64,000 nt of DNA from Eunapius fragilis. Taxonomy: Eukaryota; Porifera; Demospongiae; Spongillida; Spongillidae. The notes under the pieces are model-generated. The model ran no database searches, was not told the origin of the DNA, and saw nothing but the letters and a program-made list of their open reading frames with translations. Below are positions 24,160-36,433 of this stretch, in pieces; the first letter of the stretch is position 1, and every line of letters begins with the position of its first letter. The DNA lies in assembly GCA_963681505.1 (NCBI GenBank), contig OY811974.1:4699271-4763270 (forward strand), in the 5' to 3' direction. A program made the translations under genes and the position numbers.

Positions 24160-24654
24160 AATGCCCCCGCAAAAGAACTGATGTTGCAAAGTCAATGGAT
24201 CCTTGATATTGATTTACTATGTACATGTACATGTACATGTACAGTACATGCATGTTAAAGTAGTTAGGTCTACTCAGGTTGTGTCCATCCCTCCACCACG
24301 GTCTCAAAGCAAGGTTGAAGCTCATATTATGACTGGGAGTTAATGCAGGCAGGTATTACATGTAGGTACACCTGCATAGCCTCGTATAATGAAGGTAAGC
24401 TAGAAGTAGGCAGGGCGTGAATAGGCAAGCTAGCATAAATAGAAAAAAGGGGTGGATTACGAAGCACTACAACGTTTTCAGCAGCCTATTATAAGCGGTA
24501 GGGGTGTGTCAACTGACAGTTATTATAAAGATGCAATGAATGTTGCGTATTTTCTCCATCTGCGAGGTGCAAAAAGTCTCCATTTGCGAGTCCCCCCTGT
24601 AAAACATTGTTATAGTTAGCTTGACACATCAAACACTATACCTACCAGCCTATT

Positions 24655-25942
24655 CAGTGGCAGATCCAGAAATTCCAGAAGGGGGGGGGTCTAAGATTAA
24701 ATTTATGAAGGGAGGGAGGGGTATGGGAGGGGACGTGCCCCCACCCGTGGCGAGGCCTGGGGCACAGGTTCAGCCGCTTTTTAGTTATCCATTTATTAGG
24801 CATGAAAATTAAAGCACTTACTTTTTCACATGATACTGTTTCTAAACAACTTAATATTGACGGCATCAAGTATAACCATTGAGCTAGCTACTCTGAAAAA
24901 GGGTTAATTAACAAAAGCCTGCGTAGGTAACGAAAAGAAACTTCCAAATGCTAAACCATTTAATCTGTCATTACCCATAGTGCTTTGAAGTGATGTCTTC
25001 AGCAATTTTCACAGGAAAAAAAAGGCGCAAATCATATATTGATTTCATAAGTGATCTGCTTTTTCATATCTGTACGAAAATGATAACAGTTTAGATACAG
25101 ATATGAAAAAACTGATCACTTGTGGTATTCAAAACATGATTTGCGTCTTTTCTTTGCTGTGAATTTTAGCACGCTAATTGACCTTTTACACTCACAACTA
25201 GTTACTGGCAGAGTAGCCGATATGACAAGGATTAACGTAATCCTTGTCAACAAAACTTATAGCCTTTGTAGACGTATCAATCTGTTTTGCTTTGACAGTT
25301 TCGTTTCGTTCGCCATAAATCCAGCTCAGTATGTAATGCCTTAGCTGATGGAAGGTCATCCTTATATAGCTGTAAAACCTCTTTGAAATGACTTGGATTA
25401 AGCTGAATAGAATTCAGAAGGCAGAATTTGTGCTAACTCTCCAACAATGCCTGCTGCTTCTTCTTCAAAACGATTGTCAAGCTCAGTAATTAAATGGTCC
25501 AGCATTGGAATAGTTAATGTTCATCGGTAATACTGGCTAGCATTAACTGCAGGTGTATTTGACGGATGGAGTTGGTGTCTTGCTCTTCACACTGCTGTGG
25601 TTCCTGCTGCTCAATAATTTATGCAACGCACCCGAAGCCTCACCATGACCAACAGCTGATCCAATTACACATGTGTATCGAGTGTTTAATATTATATGAA
25701 ATTTAGTTTACTTAGATCTGAGAAAAAGGATCTGAGATCCATTGAATTGATGCCCTTACATCCTGTAGAACAGCTCGGCCTTTTCGATCACTTCATTGCG
25801 GTAAGACAACTGATTTCATTAACCACGCATGTAATTAATTATTCATTACTTGGGGCCAAGAAAGGGGGTGGGGGTCTTTAGACCCTAAAGAACCTCTCCC
25901 CCCCCCCCCCCCCCCCTCCTCCCCCGCCTGAATCCGCCCTTG
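24655..25942. mobile_element. GC-rich TIR element with 5-bp TSD (hAT-like), copy 2
   Basis: The left end is CAGTGGCAGATCCAGAAATT, the right end CTGAATCCGCCCTTG. The target duplication CTATT is at 24650-24654 and 25943-25947. Interior sequence near the left end (AGCCGCTTTTTAGTTAT) matches the element at 7028, so they are one family. A hairpin of about 130 bp lies at 25020-25150. There is no transposase. Confidence 0.85.
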
Positions 25943-25947
25943 CTATT

Positions 25948-27245
25948 ACTCAGCTGCTAATACATTTTGGTTGCAAGCACCACATTCCCCAGGGTTAACG
26001 TAACCATGGCCCCAAAAATCAAGTTTTGAAAAATGGTTGGAATACACATTGATATGATTAACACCGGATCCATATATACCTTTTTTGTACCTTTTTTGTC
26101 TAACCAACTTTTGTGAAAATTACTTGGGAAAGCGTCAATTGCTGGATAAAGTATATTGTTAGAGAGTTCAATCATTGCCAAGAAGCTTGGCGTTCGTTGT
26201 TTCCTGCCTCGTATCTGTACTGGACCCTAAGTTGTATGCATTCTAAGTGACGCAGTTCTAACTTCATTGATCTCAAAGCGTCGTCGGGTACACTTTTTTC
26301 CTAGGCCATTTCAAGCATGTTTTAATATACTTGTAAATTTCAATTTCTCTACGGACGACTATAGGGCCACAATAATAGTTACGCTTCCAGTAAGCTAACA
26401 TGTACATGTAGTTTATGTTCAAAACTCACTTGCAGCTGTTTTTGCCTCGTGTGCAGACGAGAAGCTAGTTACTGTAATTGATTTCAGCCTGGGGACTATC
26501 AAGTCGGGGTGGTACGAGACTAATAGTTTTCAAGGAGCATGTGAAGGGTAACACACATACTGTAGTTTAAGCGCGAAATTTATGCATCGGATTTACAACG
26601 TCAGATACAGTTAGGGAGAGAAGGTTTATTAAAATTAGTTAGTTAGGTTAGGATTAGGGTTAGATTAGGGTTAGGGTTAGGGTCAAGGTTCAAAGTAATA
26701 CCTTTTCTCCCTAACCGCATGTTACAACGTCTTGGCAAGATATATAATGGCCTTGGTTGAATACTCAAACATTGGGCCTGGGCACGACCAATATTTGAGT
26801 CTGGAGTTGAGAACTGGGTAGTTTGGTTTGTGTTTTGATGCCAAAACGATAGGCTATTGAAAGGATTTGATTGTAACTTATTCTCCTTCGATTAACGTGA
26901 GCACTGTTTCAAAAATCAGAAAAGTTCTCAGAAAAAAGTGTACCGTTTTCGGTAACGGTCTTACCTTCTAGACTTACAACGAACGCAGGTCCTCATTAGA
27001 TTTAGTTGCAAGACCAGAAATAGTTTTAAACAGCGTCTACTGAATCAAACTCCATATTGCATCTGTATTATTTACAATTAGAGCCTTTCCAACTAATTTT
27101 CCAAAGCTGAGTTCGACAAAATAGGCCAAAAAGTATTCAATTTTCAAGGATCCGGTGTTAAAACTGAAGGTGTCCTATTCAGAGTGTGGAATTCCATGTT
27201 CCTGATATCAGACCATACATTGGGATCCTCCTTGTGGCCGCATAC
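25948..27245. other. No gene; includes a telomere-like repeat
   Basis: 26643-26693 is a degenerate TTAGGG array inside a small inverted repeat (TTAGGGAGAGAAGGT near 26611, ACCTTTTCTCCCTAA near 26700). The remainder shows no splice-supported frame. Confidence 0.5.
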
Positions 27246-27428
27246 CGGCATCCTCTTTCTGACCACAAACTGCACAGTTACAACAAAGCCATCTGTTGGC
27301 TGACTGCATGTCACACAGAAGTAGTGCCCATTGTTCTCTTCCTTGGACACATACTTCCTCCTGCACAACACAGCATGCTTTGAATCGTACTGGCAAATCA
27401 TCGCTCCATCGATTTTAACAGATAATAG
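27246..27428 (-). CDS. Ig-like domain exon
   Basis: A 183-bp phase-0 exon of 61 codons between TATTTAAG and GTATGC. It encodes …DGAMICQY… and KEENNGHYFCVTCSQPTDGF, followed by VVTVQFVV. The paired cysteines, the N-G-x-Y-x-C pattern and the following beta-rich stretch resemble the C-terminal half of an Ig I/V-set domain. Family assignment is tentative. Decayed copies lie at 3815, 5400 and 9420. Its phase matches the neighbouring coiled-coil exons, so it could be an exon of the same gene. Confidence 0.5.
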
Positions 27429-28017
27429 CTTAAATAATGGTGATAAGTGGTGGCAAATGCAACGTCGAAAATCAAAAAAGTGCACAGGTGGAGAAAGACA
27501 AGAGTTGTGTTTATCATGTGCCAATTAATCGATCTTCTACTTATAGTACAATGAAAATTACAAGCCATCAATGTGAGTTACCCCTGGGGAATGTTCGTTC
27601 CCCAGGGGTAACGCGTGATCATTTAAACATTAAATCCCTGTTTAATGAATAGTGTTCGTAGTTTTGTGTTAAATTACAGCATCAAATGTTCAATTTCAAT
27701 AACAGTTACAGTCACTTTACTTTCAGTATCTAATATACAAGTGCCAGGCGTTAGGTAAACTACATGTATACATGTACATGTACATTAGTTAGATGTTTGG
27801 GCCCATCTTGCTCCATAATCCTTTGTATTGGCTGTCTAAATATAGCTTCCTGACGTGTTCATACATGCAAGGTTACTGCCCAAGAAACTAGTGCTCCATA
27901 AACCTTGTTATTAAAACCCAATAGTTTATGTTAGGTATACCCAACACTAACATTAGGTAGCCTTCAGTACTTGTAGACTATAAGGATAACACCTACAATA
28001 AAATGATCTATAGCTAC

Positions 28018-28080
28018 CTCAATGATGGCCCTAGCTCCCTCCAGTTCATGTTCCAATGCTTTAGCTCTATCCTTCTCAGC
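28018..28080 (-). CDS. Coiled-coil exon type Y (copy 3)
   Basis: A 63-bp phase-0 exon (ATGACCAG / AEKDRAKALEHELEGARAI plus two residues / GTAGCT). It is the clearest intact type Y copy: charged, heptad-like. A GGAGGGA-rich purine tract (28095-28140) lies in the intron beside it. Confidence 0.6.
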
Positions 28081-28306
28081 CTGGTCATAAAGGTTAGGAG
28101 GAGGGAGGAGGGAGGGGGAGGGAGGGGGAGGATGGAGGAGGAAGGTATGATTACACATACATGTAAGCATTCCACACTTCTACAGTATTGTAGTGATGTA
28201 CATGTACATAGAACAGTAATGAACTACATGTACCCCTCCCCATGTAGGTTAAGGGTACCCAGGCCATCCAATATGATTGAGTTCTGCCCATAGTGGATAA
28301 AGCCAC

Positions 28307-28393
28307 CTGATGATATGATGTCATCTCCTCCAGCTTGTGGTTCAGACTGCTCAACTCACTCCTCAGTCCTGAAATGATGACATCACTGGACTC
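28307..28393 (-). CDS. Coiled-coil exon type Q (copy 4)
   Basis: An 87-bp phase-0 exon, 29 codons, ESSDVIISGLRSELSSLNH and so on, with acceptor CTTACAG and donor GTGGCT. In minus orientation it follows type S (28818) and precedes type Y (28018), giving the module order Y-D-S-Q. Confidence 0.6.
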
Positions 28394-28817
28394 CTGTAAG
28401 GGTGTGGAGAGATACATGTGTGGAATAGTTCCCCTGATATGATGATGAAATGAAGTGACCCAAAGCAAATATAAACACATGGAACATATGGGATAGAGAC
28501 AGCGAAAAGGGACCTAGCGCATATTTTTTCAAGTTTTCAAATTATTTTATTTTCTACGAGACACCATGGTCCTCTACAACTTCTTTCATATGCACTGGAA
28601 ATTAGTCTGTCCATCATGGAGTTACAGTGGCCTAAATTTGTAATTATGCATACATTACAATGGCACGCGTCAACTTTGAAGGTCCTTCCTGAAATTTTTT
28701 TATAATATACACTAGGTCCCTTTTTGCTGCCACAATCCCATATGTACATTTATAATCCACACCCACACATACACAAAAGACAAAACTACATTCAGGACAT
28801 CACAAATGTAGGTGTAC

Positions 28818-28877
28818 CTTCTGTTGGGACAACTGATGTTGAAGGTCATCACATTGCCTCTGTGACCTTATAGACTC
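28818..28877 (-). CDS. Coiled-coil exon type S (copy 3)
   Basis: A 60-bp phase-0 exon ending …LSQQK before GTACAC. The flanking CATGGGAACA minisatellite (28905-29180) is shared with the other type S copies. Confidence 0.6.
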
Positions 28878-29450
28878 CTGCATGGAGAGGTCAGAGTGCA
28901 TAAGGGTTACCATGGGAACATAAGGGACAGTAGTGATCACCATGGAAACAGTGAAATATTAAGTGATCACTACCACATAGAGCTATGAGAATATGAAGGA
29001 GTAATGTCGCCATGGTAACATGGGGGGGAATAATGGTCGCCATGGGTACATGAGGGTAGTAACATGGTTACCAGGTGAATGTGGGGGAAATGAGGTAAGA
29101 GTCACCAGGAGAATATGGGTCCCCATGGGAACATGGCAGCAGTGATGGTCACCAGGGAAAAGCAGGGGTAAATAAAAGGCTAACCTGAGGTTGAATATCT
29201 CATTACAAGTACCATATATGGACATGTACATGTGTTGGGGCAGACTGTTTATGTATACCATGATGTATTTACTAAGTACATGTACATGCAGACTAATACA
29301 TGGATAACATAACAACGATTACTGTCACAATCAAGTGATACATTGTACATACATGTACTAATACACACATATGAAGATATACACACATTCACACAGACAT
29401 TCACTCAGACACACACACACTTACACATACACACGCACACCACCTCTCAC

Positions 29451-29564
29451 CAGAGCAAGCTGTTCCTTCATCTGTTTCTCCATCTGTTCCTTCATCTGTT
29501 CCATCATCTGTTCCTCAATCTGTTGGTTCTCCAGTTCCCTCTGGTGAAGCTGTCCTTTGAGGTC
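29451..29564 (-). CDS. Coiled-coil exon type D (copy 2, expanded)
   Basis: A 114-bp phase-0 exon of 38 codons between TATTAG and GTGAGA, starting DLKGQLHQRELENQQIEEQ. It then repeats EQM/KQM, a short in-frame expansion of a 12-bp unit. This makes it twice as long as the copy at 8270. Confidence 0.6.
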
Positions 29565-29912
29565 CTAATAATGATGATGGAACATTAGTGGTATAAAGGA
29601 ACCCCTCCTTCTCCTAACCCTTCACAGCTCATTCTCTGTTGACACACTATATACATGTACATGTACATGCACCACAAAACCTCTTTCGTTATTCATTTCT
29701 ACCATTTCGCCAGGAGTCTATACATATGCATGTTTATTAATGACACTAACTTTGCGGATCTGGTATGCAATACATGTACATGTACATGTTCAATAATAAC
29801 TATTGAAATGTAAACACATACATGTACAAGTATGTAACTAAATCTTAAATTTAAATGATTAGCACATACCCAATTTCCATCTCCCAAACGGCCCAAAGCC
29901 ACACCCATATAC

Positions 29913-29975
29913 CTCAATGGTGGCCTTAGCTCCCTCCAGTTCATGTTCTAATGCTTTAGTTTTAACCTGCTCAGC
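29913..29975 (-). CDS. Coiled-coil exon type Y (copy 4)
   Basis: A 63-bp phase-0 exon, acceptor TAACCAG and donor GTATAT, encoding AEQVKTKALEHELEGAKAT plus two residues. It is the most upstream intact copy of the Y-D-S-Q series on this strand. Confidence 0.6.
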
Positions 29976-30946
29976 CTGGTTAGTACGAGAGGGAGGAGGA
30001 GGAAGGAGGAGAGATGGGAAAGGTTTGACATTTCTACCTGTAGCCACTGACAGTAATAGCCACCTCTATGGTGCCTCTAACCAATGCACATTATTATTGG
30101 TAAAATGGTTACAATGGGTCATTAACATCATGGAAGATGTACATGTATGATACGTACAGTATCATGGAGTTACCTAATGCATGTAGGAATTAAAGCATTG
30201 TGAATACCATTTATACACTATCACACTATTGCCTATACATGTATATTGAAGACATCAGGTGTTAGTCAACGATACAACCAAGTTAGTCATCACGGGTTAG
30301 AAACTATACACGCAGTAAACACCCACTGCCTCTTCCCTGTACCACCAGACACAGATGTGTAACTTATTGGACAGTCACAGAGGACATCGATTAGAAATTC
30401 AAGTTTGATGCGATTTTGTATTCGTCAAAATACCTTCATGTTGGCAAATAACGAATGCAAATAACAGCTATGTTGATCAAACACAAAACAATATATGTGT
30501 GAGGCATGATGGTTTTCTGAAAGCTCATGACCAAAAAAGAGGTTTGTGACAAGAACAGCTACAGTATGTATAAAAATGAACCTGTAAGCAAGATGGATTA
30601 CTTAAAGGCTATCAGATAAATTAATCCAGGATAGTACATTTTGATTCATGAGCATACCACTAGACAATCCGGACCTAGATGGTATTTGATTAGAAATATA
30701 ATATTATTTCAGAATGTAGGTCTGTAGTGTATCCCAAATTAATTGGGATGTAATGTGCATTATTGCTTGTTTTTTTACTCATTTGATGCATACAATTCCT
30801 ACAATATTACATCAATTAATTTTTTAGACCTTAGATGTGCATTCACTTATACCATACCAACAATGTACAGTATATGTACATTCACCTCATATTGCTTTGA
30901 TACTTCTCTCTCCCTCATGGTTGCCTGATGAATGATGGCCCTAGCT

Positions 30947-30990
30947 CCCTCCAGTTCATGTTTCAATGCTTTAACTCTATCCTTCTCAGC
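30947..30990 (-). pseudogene. Coiled-coil exon type Y (copy 5), both splice sites lost
   Basis: It encodes AEKDRVKALKHELEGARAII-like sequence, but the acceptor ACCAG has become CCCTG and the donor region no longer has GT after the exon end. A clear dead copy of the module. Confidence 0.55.
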
Positions 30991-31083
30991 CAGGGCATAA
31001 GTAAAATAAAATGGGGCTCAGCTAGTTAGACATGTACATGTACATGTACATGTATATGAAACTGTCAATATCTGCAAAATCGT

Positions 31084-32530
31084 TCAACTTTTCAGGTAAT
31101 AAAATGGTGCCAGGATTATGATACATGTACATGTATGTAAAAGAGATTTTATGAACCAGTTCTCTTTCGTTGGGGGCGGAGCTTTATAAAAATTTACTGC
31201 ACACATGCAGCTCACAAAAACACATCTCCCCTCAGTGTAGTGGATCAATACACATCCGCTGGAGTGCAGTACTATACATATGCTTACAAGGATATATTTC
31301 ATATCAGGATGTTCCTTTCCAAGTTCATCCATTAGAGTTACTGGGTCTGTAATGTCATTACATGTCATATCTCTATCACTGAGAGCACTGGACTCACCAT
31401 TGATTGTGTACAATAGTACCTTGCTGTGGTCCAAATTGTAGCTGACATATGTTTGTACATCCTTCAACTGCTGCATAAACGGTACACCATTTACGATCAT
31501 CTTACTCTTTCTAACAAAATAGAAGGCAACAAGAAAAAGGCTGGAAACTTGGTATGTAGACTGAGAGACCTAGTGCAGTTCTGTACAAATGGCCCCACAT
31601 CTTTATACTGTTACATGACGGCACCACACGACCACAATAATACTGGGGGTTTTTTTTAATTCTCTTCAGACAGAAATGGAGCAGTGAACAGGAAGAAACA
31701 TTAGGGGACAGTGGCATCTGTGGATTGTGATATGTAAATGTTGTACATGTAGCTACACAATCAACCTGAGTATTGATGCAAATCTGTGCTACACATGTAA
31801 AGGAGATTTTGATTATGACATATAAACATGAACCAGTTCTCTTTCATTGGGGGTGGAGCTTAAAAGGGTGCAAACTGCATACATGCAGCTCATATGAACA
31901 CATCTACCCTCGGTGTGGTGGATTAATACATGTACACATGTACACTGTACATGTCTGCAGGTGTGCAGTACCATACACATGCTTACTGGTTTATCTCTAG
32001 AAGAATATTTCATATCTGGATGTACCTTTCCAGGTTCATCCTTCAGAGCTACTGGGTTCAAATGATATTAAACTCATATCTCTATCACTGAGGGCATTGG
32101 ACTCACCATAGATTGAGTTAAATAGTACCCTGCTGTGGTCCAGATTGTAGCTGACATCCTTCAACTGCTGCATGAACAATATACCAATTACCATAACAAT
32201 TACCATAACACTAAAATAAGTGATCATTATATATGCAGCAGAAATTGCCTATGAAATTATTCTTCAGCTAGTTTAAGTCAAAGTATGCAATCCTATGCTG
32301 ATATCAACATTGCATACTGAGGTATGGCCTTCATATGGGTCACCAGTGTACATATGAGTGGATGTGTGGACTACCTTAATATGATATGCCTCACATGCCA
32401 TTAGTCTTTGCTGAGTTCAACAGTTATTGGAAAGTATGTCCATTTCCAACAAAACTAAAGGCAACAAGGAAAAGGCCGGGCACTTGGTGTGTAGACTGAG
32501 AGACGTGGTGCAGATCAGTACAAATCTTAT
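31084..32530 (-). repeat. Duplicated pair of 0.7-kb blocks with possible exons
   Basis: 31084-31600 and 31800-32530 are homologous. On the minus strand both carry a TGCAGCAG acceptor followed by LKDV…SYNLDHS(K/R) and a GT donor. A second conserved stretch reads SALSDRDM and GK(E/V)HPDMKY. These could be further exons of the coiled-coil gene, but the phases are less certain than for Y, D, S and Q. Confidence 0.4.
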
Positions 32531-33563
32531 ACATTACACAATCAGCCTGAGTGTTGTTGTAAATCTGTGCTACCTTGATCTGCTAGGCCTGTGTCATTAT
32601 ACAACTTACCACACCACCTGCTATCACAGTTGAAGCCTGTTCCCCTACTCACTCCCACTTTTTACTTTTTATACAATGGGTAATCAATAGTTCTCATGAA
32701 GATCTGAAACCATCACAGAGAAGCTCATAAAGGTTTCCAGCAGGAACAGTACTCCTTCCATTCTGTGTACTCTTGATCAAGGCAGAGGGATTTTGAGTTT
32801 GAACAATTAAACATGTATGCTTAACAATTGTTTAACACATTCCCTGGCCTAAAAGTACCCACATTTCCAAAACCTCACTTCCATTATTGACACACAAGGC
32901 TATTCATTTGAGAGTGATGCAACTGTTTGCTGCAAGTTCCCTCAACTGTCAAAGCTCAGTGACAGAAGATGAGTGTGGTCCACGTAAAAGCTGTAATTCG
33001 GACACCCTGGGGCCTGAGCACCAGCTCCCTGGACCACACACCTCATCACCAAGTTCATAGAGGGTCAATGCATGTGTGTTTGGTGTCATCATAACACCAA
33101 AAAAACGCAGTCAAACATCATATCCTAGTTCATTGTGCAAGTTTGCACTACATGCAGATGGTTTTTTGCCTTTTTATCAGGCCCCAACCTCTTCAGTTTG
33201 ATTACAAGTCTTTGGTAGAATTCACGTTTAAAAAAAATAGATTTGGGGTTTTAAAGGATATGATGAATATCGTTATGTAAGTAAACTCCATATGTAGACA
33301 TGTAGCATAAGACACGGGGCTTATGACACATCATGTGTTACATGTACATGTTCATTCAGCAGTATTGGTATAATTAGCAACTATGCCAATCAACAAACAA
33401 AATGTATTTTGACCACTGCATACTGTAAGAGGTGGGGGTACATCAATAGAAGCTTGTCAAGGTAACTATGTTGATTTCATCACTGCAATGATGTGCATGA
33501 ATGTGTTGGCTACTGAATATGTGATGTTATGACATGGTTGGTAGAGAATTACAATGAACTTAC
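32531..33563. other. No gene recognised
   Basis: Likely intron of the minus-strand gene whose start exon is at 33564-33692. No frame of note. Confidence 0.4.
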
Positions 33564-33692
33564 ATTGAGTAGTTTAATGGAAGAAGCCATTTGCTTAATA
33601 GCATGAAGTTCACCGGTCAGTAAGCTTTCCTTCTCACCCAATATATCCACCATGTCGTCTATTTCAGACGATTTATCATATATGTGACTCAT
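33564..33692 (-). CDS. Probable start exon of the coiled-coil gene
   Basis: 43 codons from ATG at 33692 to a GTAAGT donor, phase 0. The sequence MSHIYDKSSEIDDMVDILG and the following EKESLLTGELHAIKQM are amphipathic and coiled-coil-like. The phase fits the downstream Y, D, S and Q exons. It could also be an internal exon, because an AG lies just before the ATG. Confidence 0.5.
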
Positions 33693-34213
33693 TCTAAAGT
33701 GAGAAATGACAGTAATAGATTAAATCTCTACTCCTATTCGTATGTACAGCATACATACAATATCTGTGCATGTTCAAATGACACTCTTAGCTAAGGTATA
33801 GATGGGTATGGCATCCATAAAAAGCTAAATAGCTCATGTTATGGGATAGTAAATATTGCCATCATGAAAAATAATACAGTGATGGATGTTTCTGGGGATC
33901 ATTCAACTATGCTTCCTGTTTCCCTATTTAAGCAGTTACCCCTAATGACACAGAAATGTTGGTAAGGTGATAGTTACTTTAATATGTCAGTTGACTGAAA
34001 GAGACAACAAAATTTCTTCATTGCATGTATAAAATTTAGATGACCTTGCAACAACATCTCTGGCTTCAAGGCCTTTATCAGGCAGAACACACAATAAAAC
34101 ACTTTAAAACACATCAAAACACAACACACAGGATACTCACACAGCCTATGGAAATACAACTTGAATACAACACTAAATCTCTGACTGCAAACACAAATGC
34201 TATGTCAGCAGCC

Positions 34214-34330
34214 TTGCGCAGGGTTTCATCGAGAAAAAACCTCAAAGGGAGGGAGGGGGGGGGGGGGGGGGCAAAAGTTCCGTTGATACTGTTTAGAGGG
34301 GCGATAAAAATTTGTTCCTGCAGTGTTGTG
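34214..34330. mobile_element. Left-end fragment of the CAGGGTTTCAT TIR family
   Basis: CAGGGTTTCATCGAGAAAAAACC and a G run match the left end of the element at 23372. The right end was not found nearby, so this is a truncated copy. Confidence 0.55.
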
Positions 34331-35349
34331 CCACATCCCAGCTGACATATTGTGATTTTATATATATATATATATGGGTAGGAGGGAAGGCCAAATGGAA
34401 CTGGGGAATGTACATTCCCTCCCATGCGAAGCGTGGAAACTTTTAGAAAGGAATGTAAAAGTTTAATAAAGGTAACACATGTAAAGTGAAGGAGGTACAT
34501 GTAGAATGGGAGCTGGCAAAAAGCCTCTCATCTACTCTGGGCCAAACTCCTAAAACCTCTCTGCAGAAAACAAAGATGGCTAAATTACAATCTGCTATCC
34601 TGTTATCCTGTAATGAGAAGTGAAATAACACATTTAACCACAACAACAGATACCACCAGGTGTGCAAGGAGGCATCATGTCATTATACATGTAGCTGCAG
34701 AATGCCTGAATCAGGCAAATGGTTCAAGTAAAATTTGCTACCAGCAGCGGCGGATCCAGGTTATAGGACAGGGGGGGGGGGAACATGGTTGTATGGTGTG
34801 TGTAGCTGGGGTAGGTGTGGGAGGGGCTTACCCCTCTCGCCCCAGAAGCTTTGCAACTTTATAATATTCCAATCATGAAATGCGTTATAAAAAGCAGTTT
34901 TCACCAGTTGGGTTTGTGCTGTTACACCCACCCCGGCACCCCTTACGGCATTCAGGCTGGTGAGAAATTAGTGATCTTTGCCGCTTTTCTACAGCTTGCA
35001 GGCCTGCATTCAATGCACTTATTCCGAGCTCTGCCGCTTGCGTATGATTATTAAACAATTAGCGATATTAACTTTATATATGCGGCTGGACACAATTCAG
35101 ATAATTGGCTAATACGGCATACCTTTTAAATGGTGTAAAATAATTTACTTTTAGAGCTCATTATAAATCCTACTTTTTGTGATCCACATTTCATGTTTTC
35201 TTCAAGTCATAGCTTTGAGATGAATTGATCTTTCGTACTCCCTATCATCGCACTAAGGAAAATCTCCAACGCGCACAAACTACAATACTACTCGAATCGC
35301 TGCGCATCGTTTTTATACGCCCAAGTGATGGAGGCAGTAACTGAGAGGG

Positions 35350-35496
35350 CAGGGCTGTAGCCACGATAAATAAACCGGTCTAGCCATTGGTGGGAGATCA
35401 TAAGAGATTTAATAAATTATAGTATTAACTTAATAATTGGAAGTTGGCTAAGCTAAAACCGGTCCGGCCATGGCCGGACTGGACACTACGGCCCTG
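35350..35496. mobile_element. 147-bp MITE with 5-bp TSD
   Basis: Ends CAGGGCTGTAG and CTACGGCCCTG, target duplication GAGGG on both sides (35345-35349, 35497-35501), and an internal palindrome CCGGCCATGGCCGG. It is nested in the composite element. Confidence 0.75.
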
Positions 35497-35875
35497 GAGG
35501 GGGTACTTTGCTCGTGTGTAGCAAAGACAGCGACAATAAGATTTAGATCAGCGAGTTATGACTTTAACAACACAGATCAAGAAGCATATTTACAACAATT
35601 AGAACAAGCCACAGTTTTGTTTTACGAACCTACACAGTGTGTGTATTTTTGGAATAATCGGTGCGGTTTGAATGGAGCATCACTACATTGACAAAGATCA
35701 GGAGCAATGCAGGGTGTGTGATCACTTGCTTGTGACACCTGATAATAAACCAAAGTGTTCAAATCAATGCACAGAGTTTGCAGCAGATTTACACTTGGTA
35801 TTCTATTAACAACATCCACCCATGGCACTTAAATTCTGTTATCATAGCATGCAAGTTATGAGGGTGGTAATAATA

Positions 35876-36170
35876 GCTGAGATGAGGGTACAGGTGGCTG
35901 AGATGAGACTGGTACAGGTGGCTGAGATGAAGCTGGTACTGGTGGCCAAGATGGGACTGGTACTGGTGGCTAAGATGAGGCTGGTACTGGTGGCCAAGAT
36001 GAGACTGGTACTGGTGGCTGAGATGAGACTGGTATACAGGGTGCCTGAGATGAGGCTAGTACTTACTGGTGGCCAAGATGAGACTGGTACAGGTAGCGGA
36101 GATGAGGCTGGTACTGGTGGCCAAGATGTGACTACTGATATCGGTGGTTTAGATAAGGCTGGTTGCATGG
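35876..36170. repeat. 24-bp minisatellite
   Basis: About twelve units of GGCCAAGATGAGACTGGTAC-like sequence (24 bp, a multiple of three) stay open in several frames and read as VAEMRLVL-like repeats. There is no start or splice context, so I treat it as a tandem repeat rather than a gene. Confidence 0.85.
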
Positions 36171-36433
36171 AAATGGGACTGATATGACAAAAGTGCTATT
36201 TAATCAGAAATGAAGGAGGCTAATATACAATGAATAAGACATAAGTAAGATCCAACAGTTGCTCTGAACTATGAAAGAGCAACTGCTGTTCATTGCCCTA
36301 CATAAAGCGCCGCCAATCCCACATTAGGACCTACTAGCAATGATACTCCTGGTATTTCTTGCTAACTTTTAGTATATTTGTTCGCTGTCAGAAAAAAACT
36401 GTGGCTACAAACCATTGCAAATATCTATTAGTA

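Noticed and set aside
35822..36187. VAEMRLVL repeat protein
   Set aside because: A 24-bp minisatellite open in several frames on both strands, without a start context.
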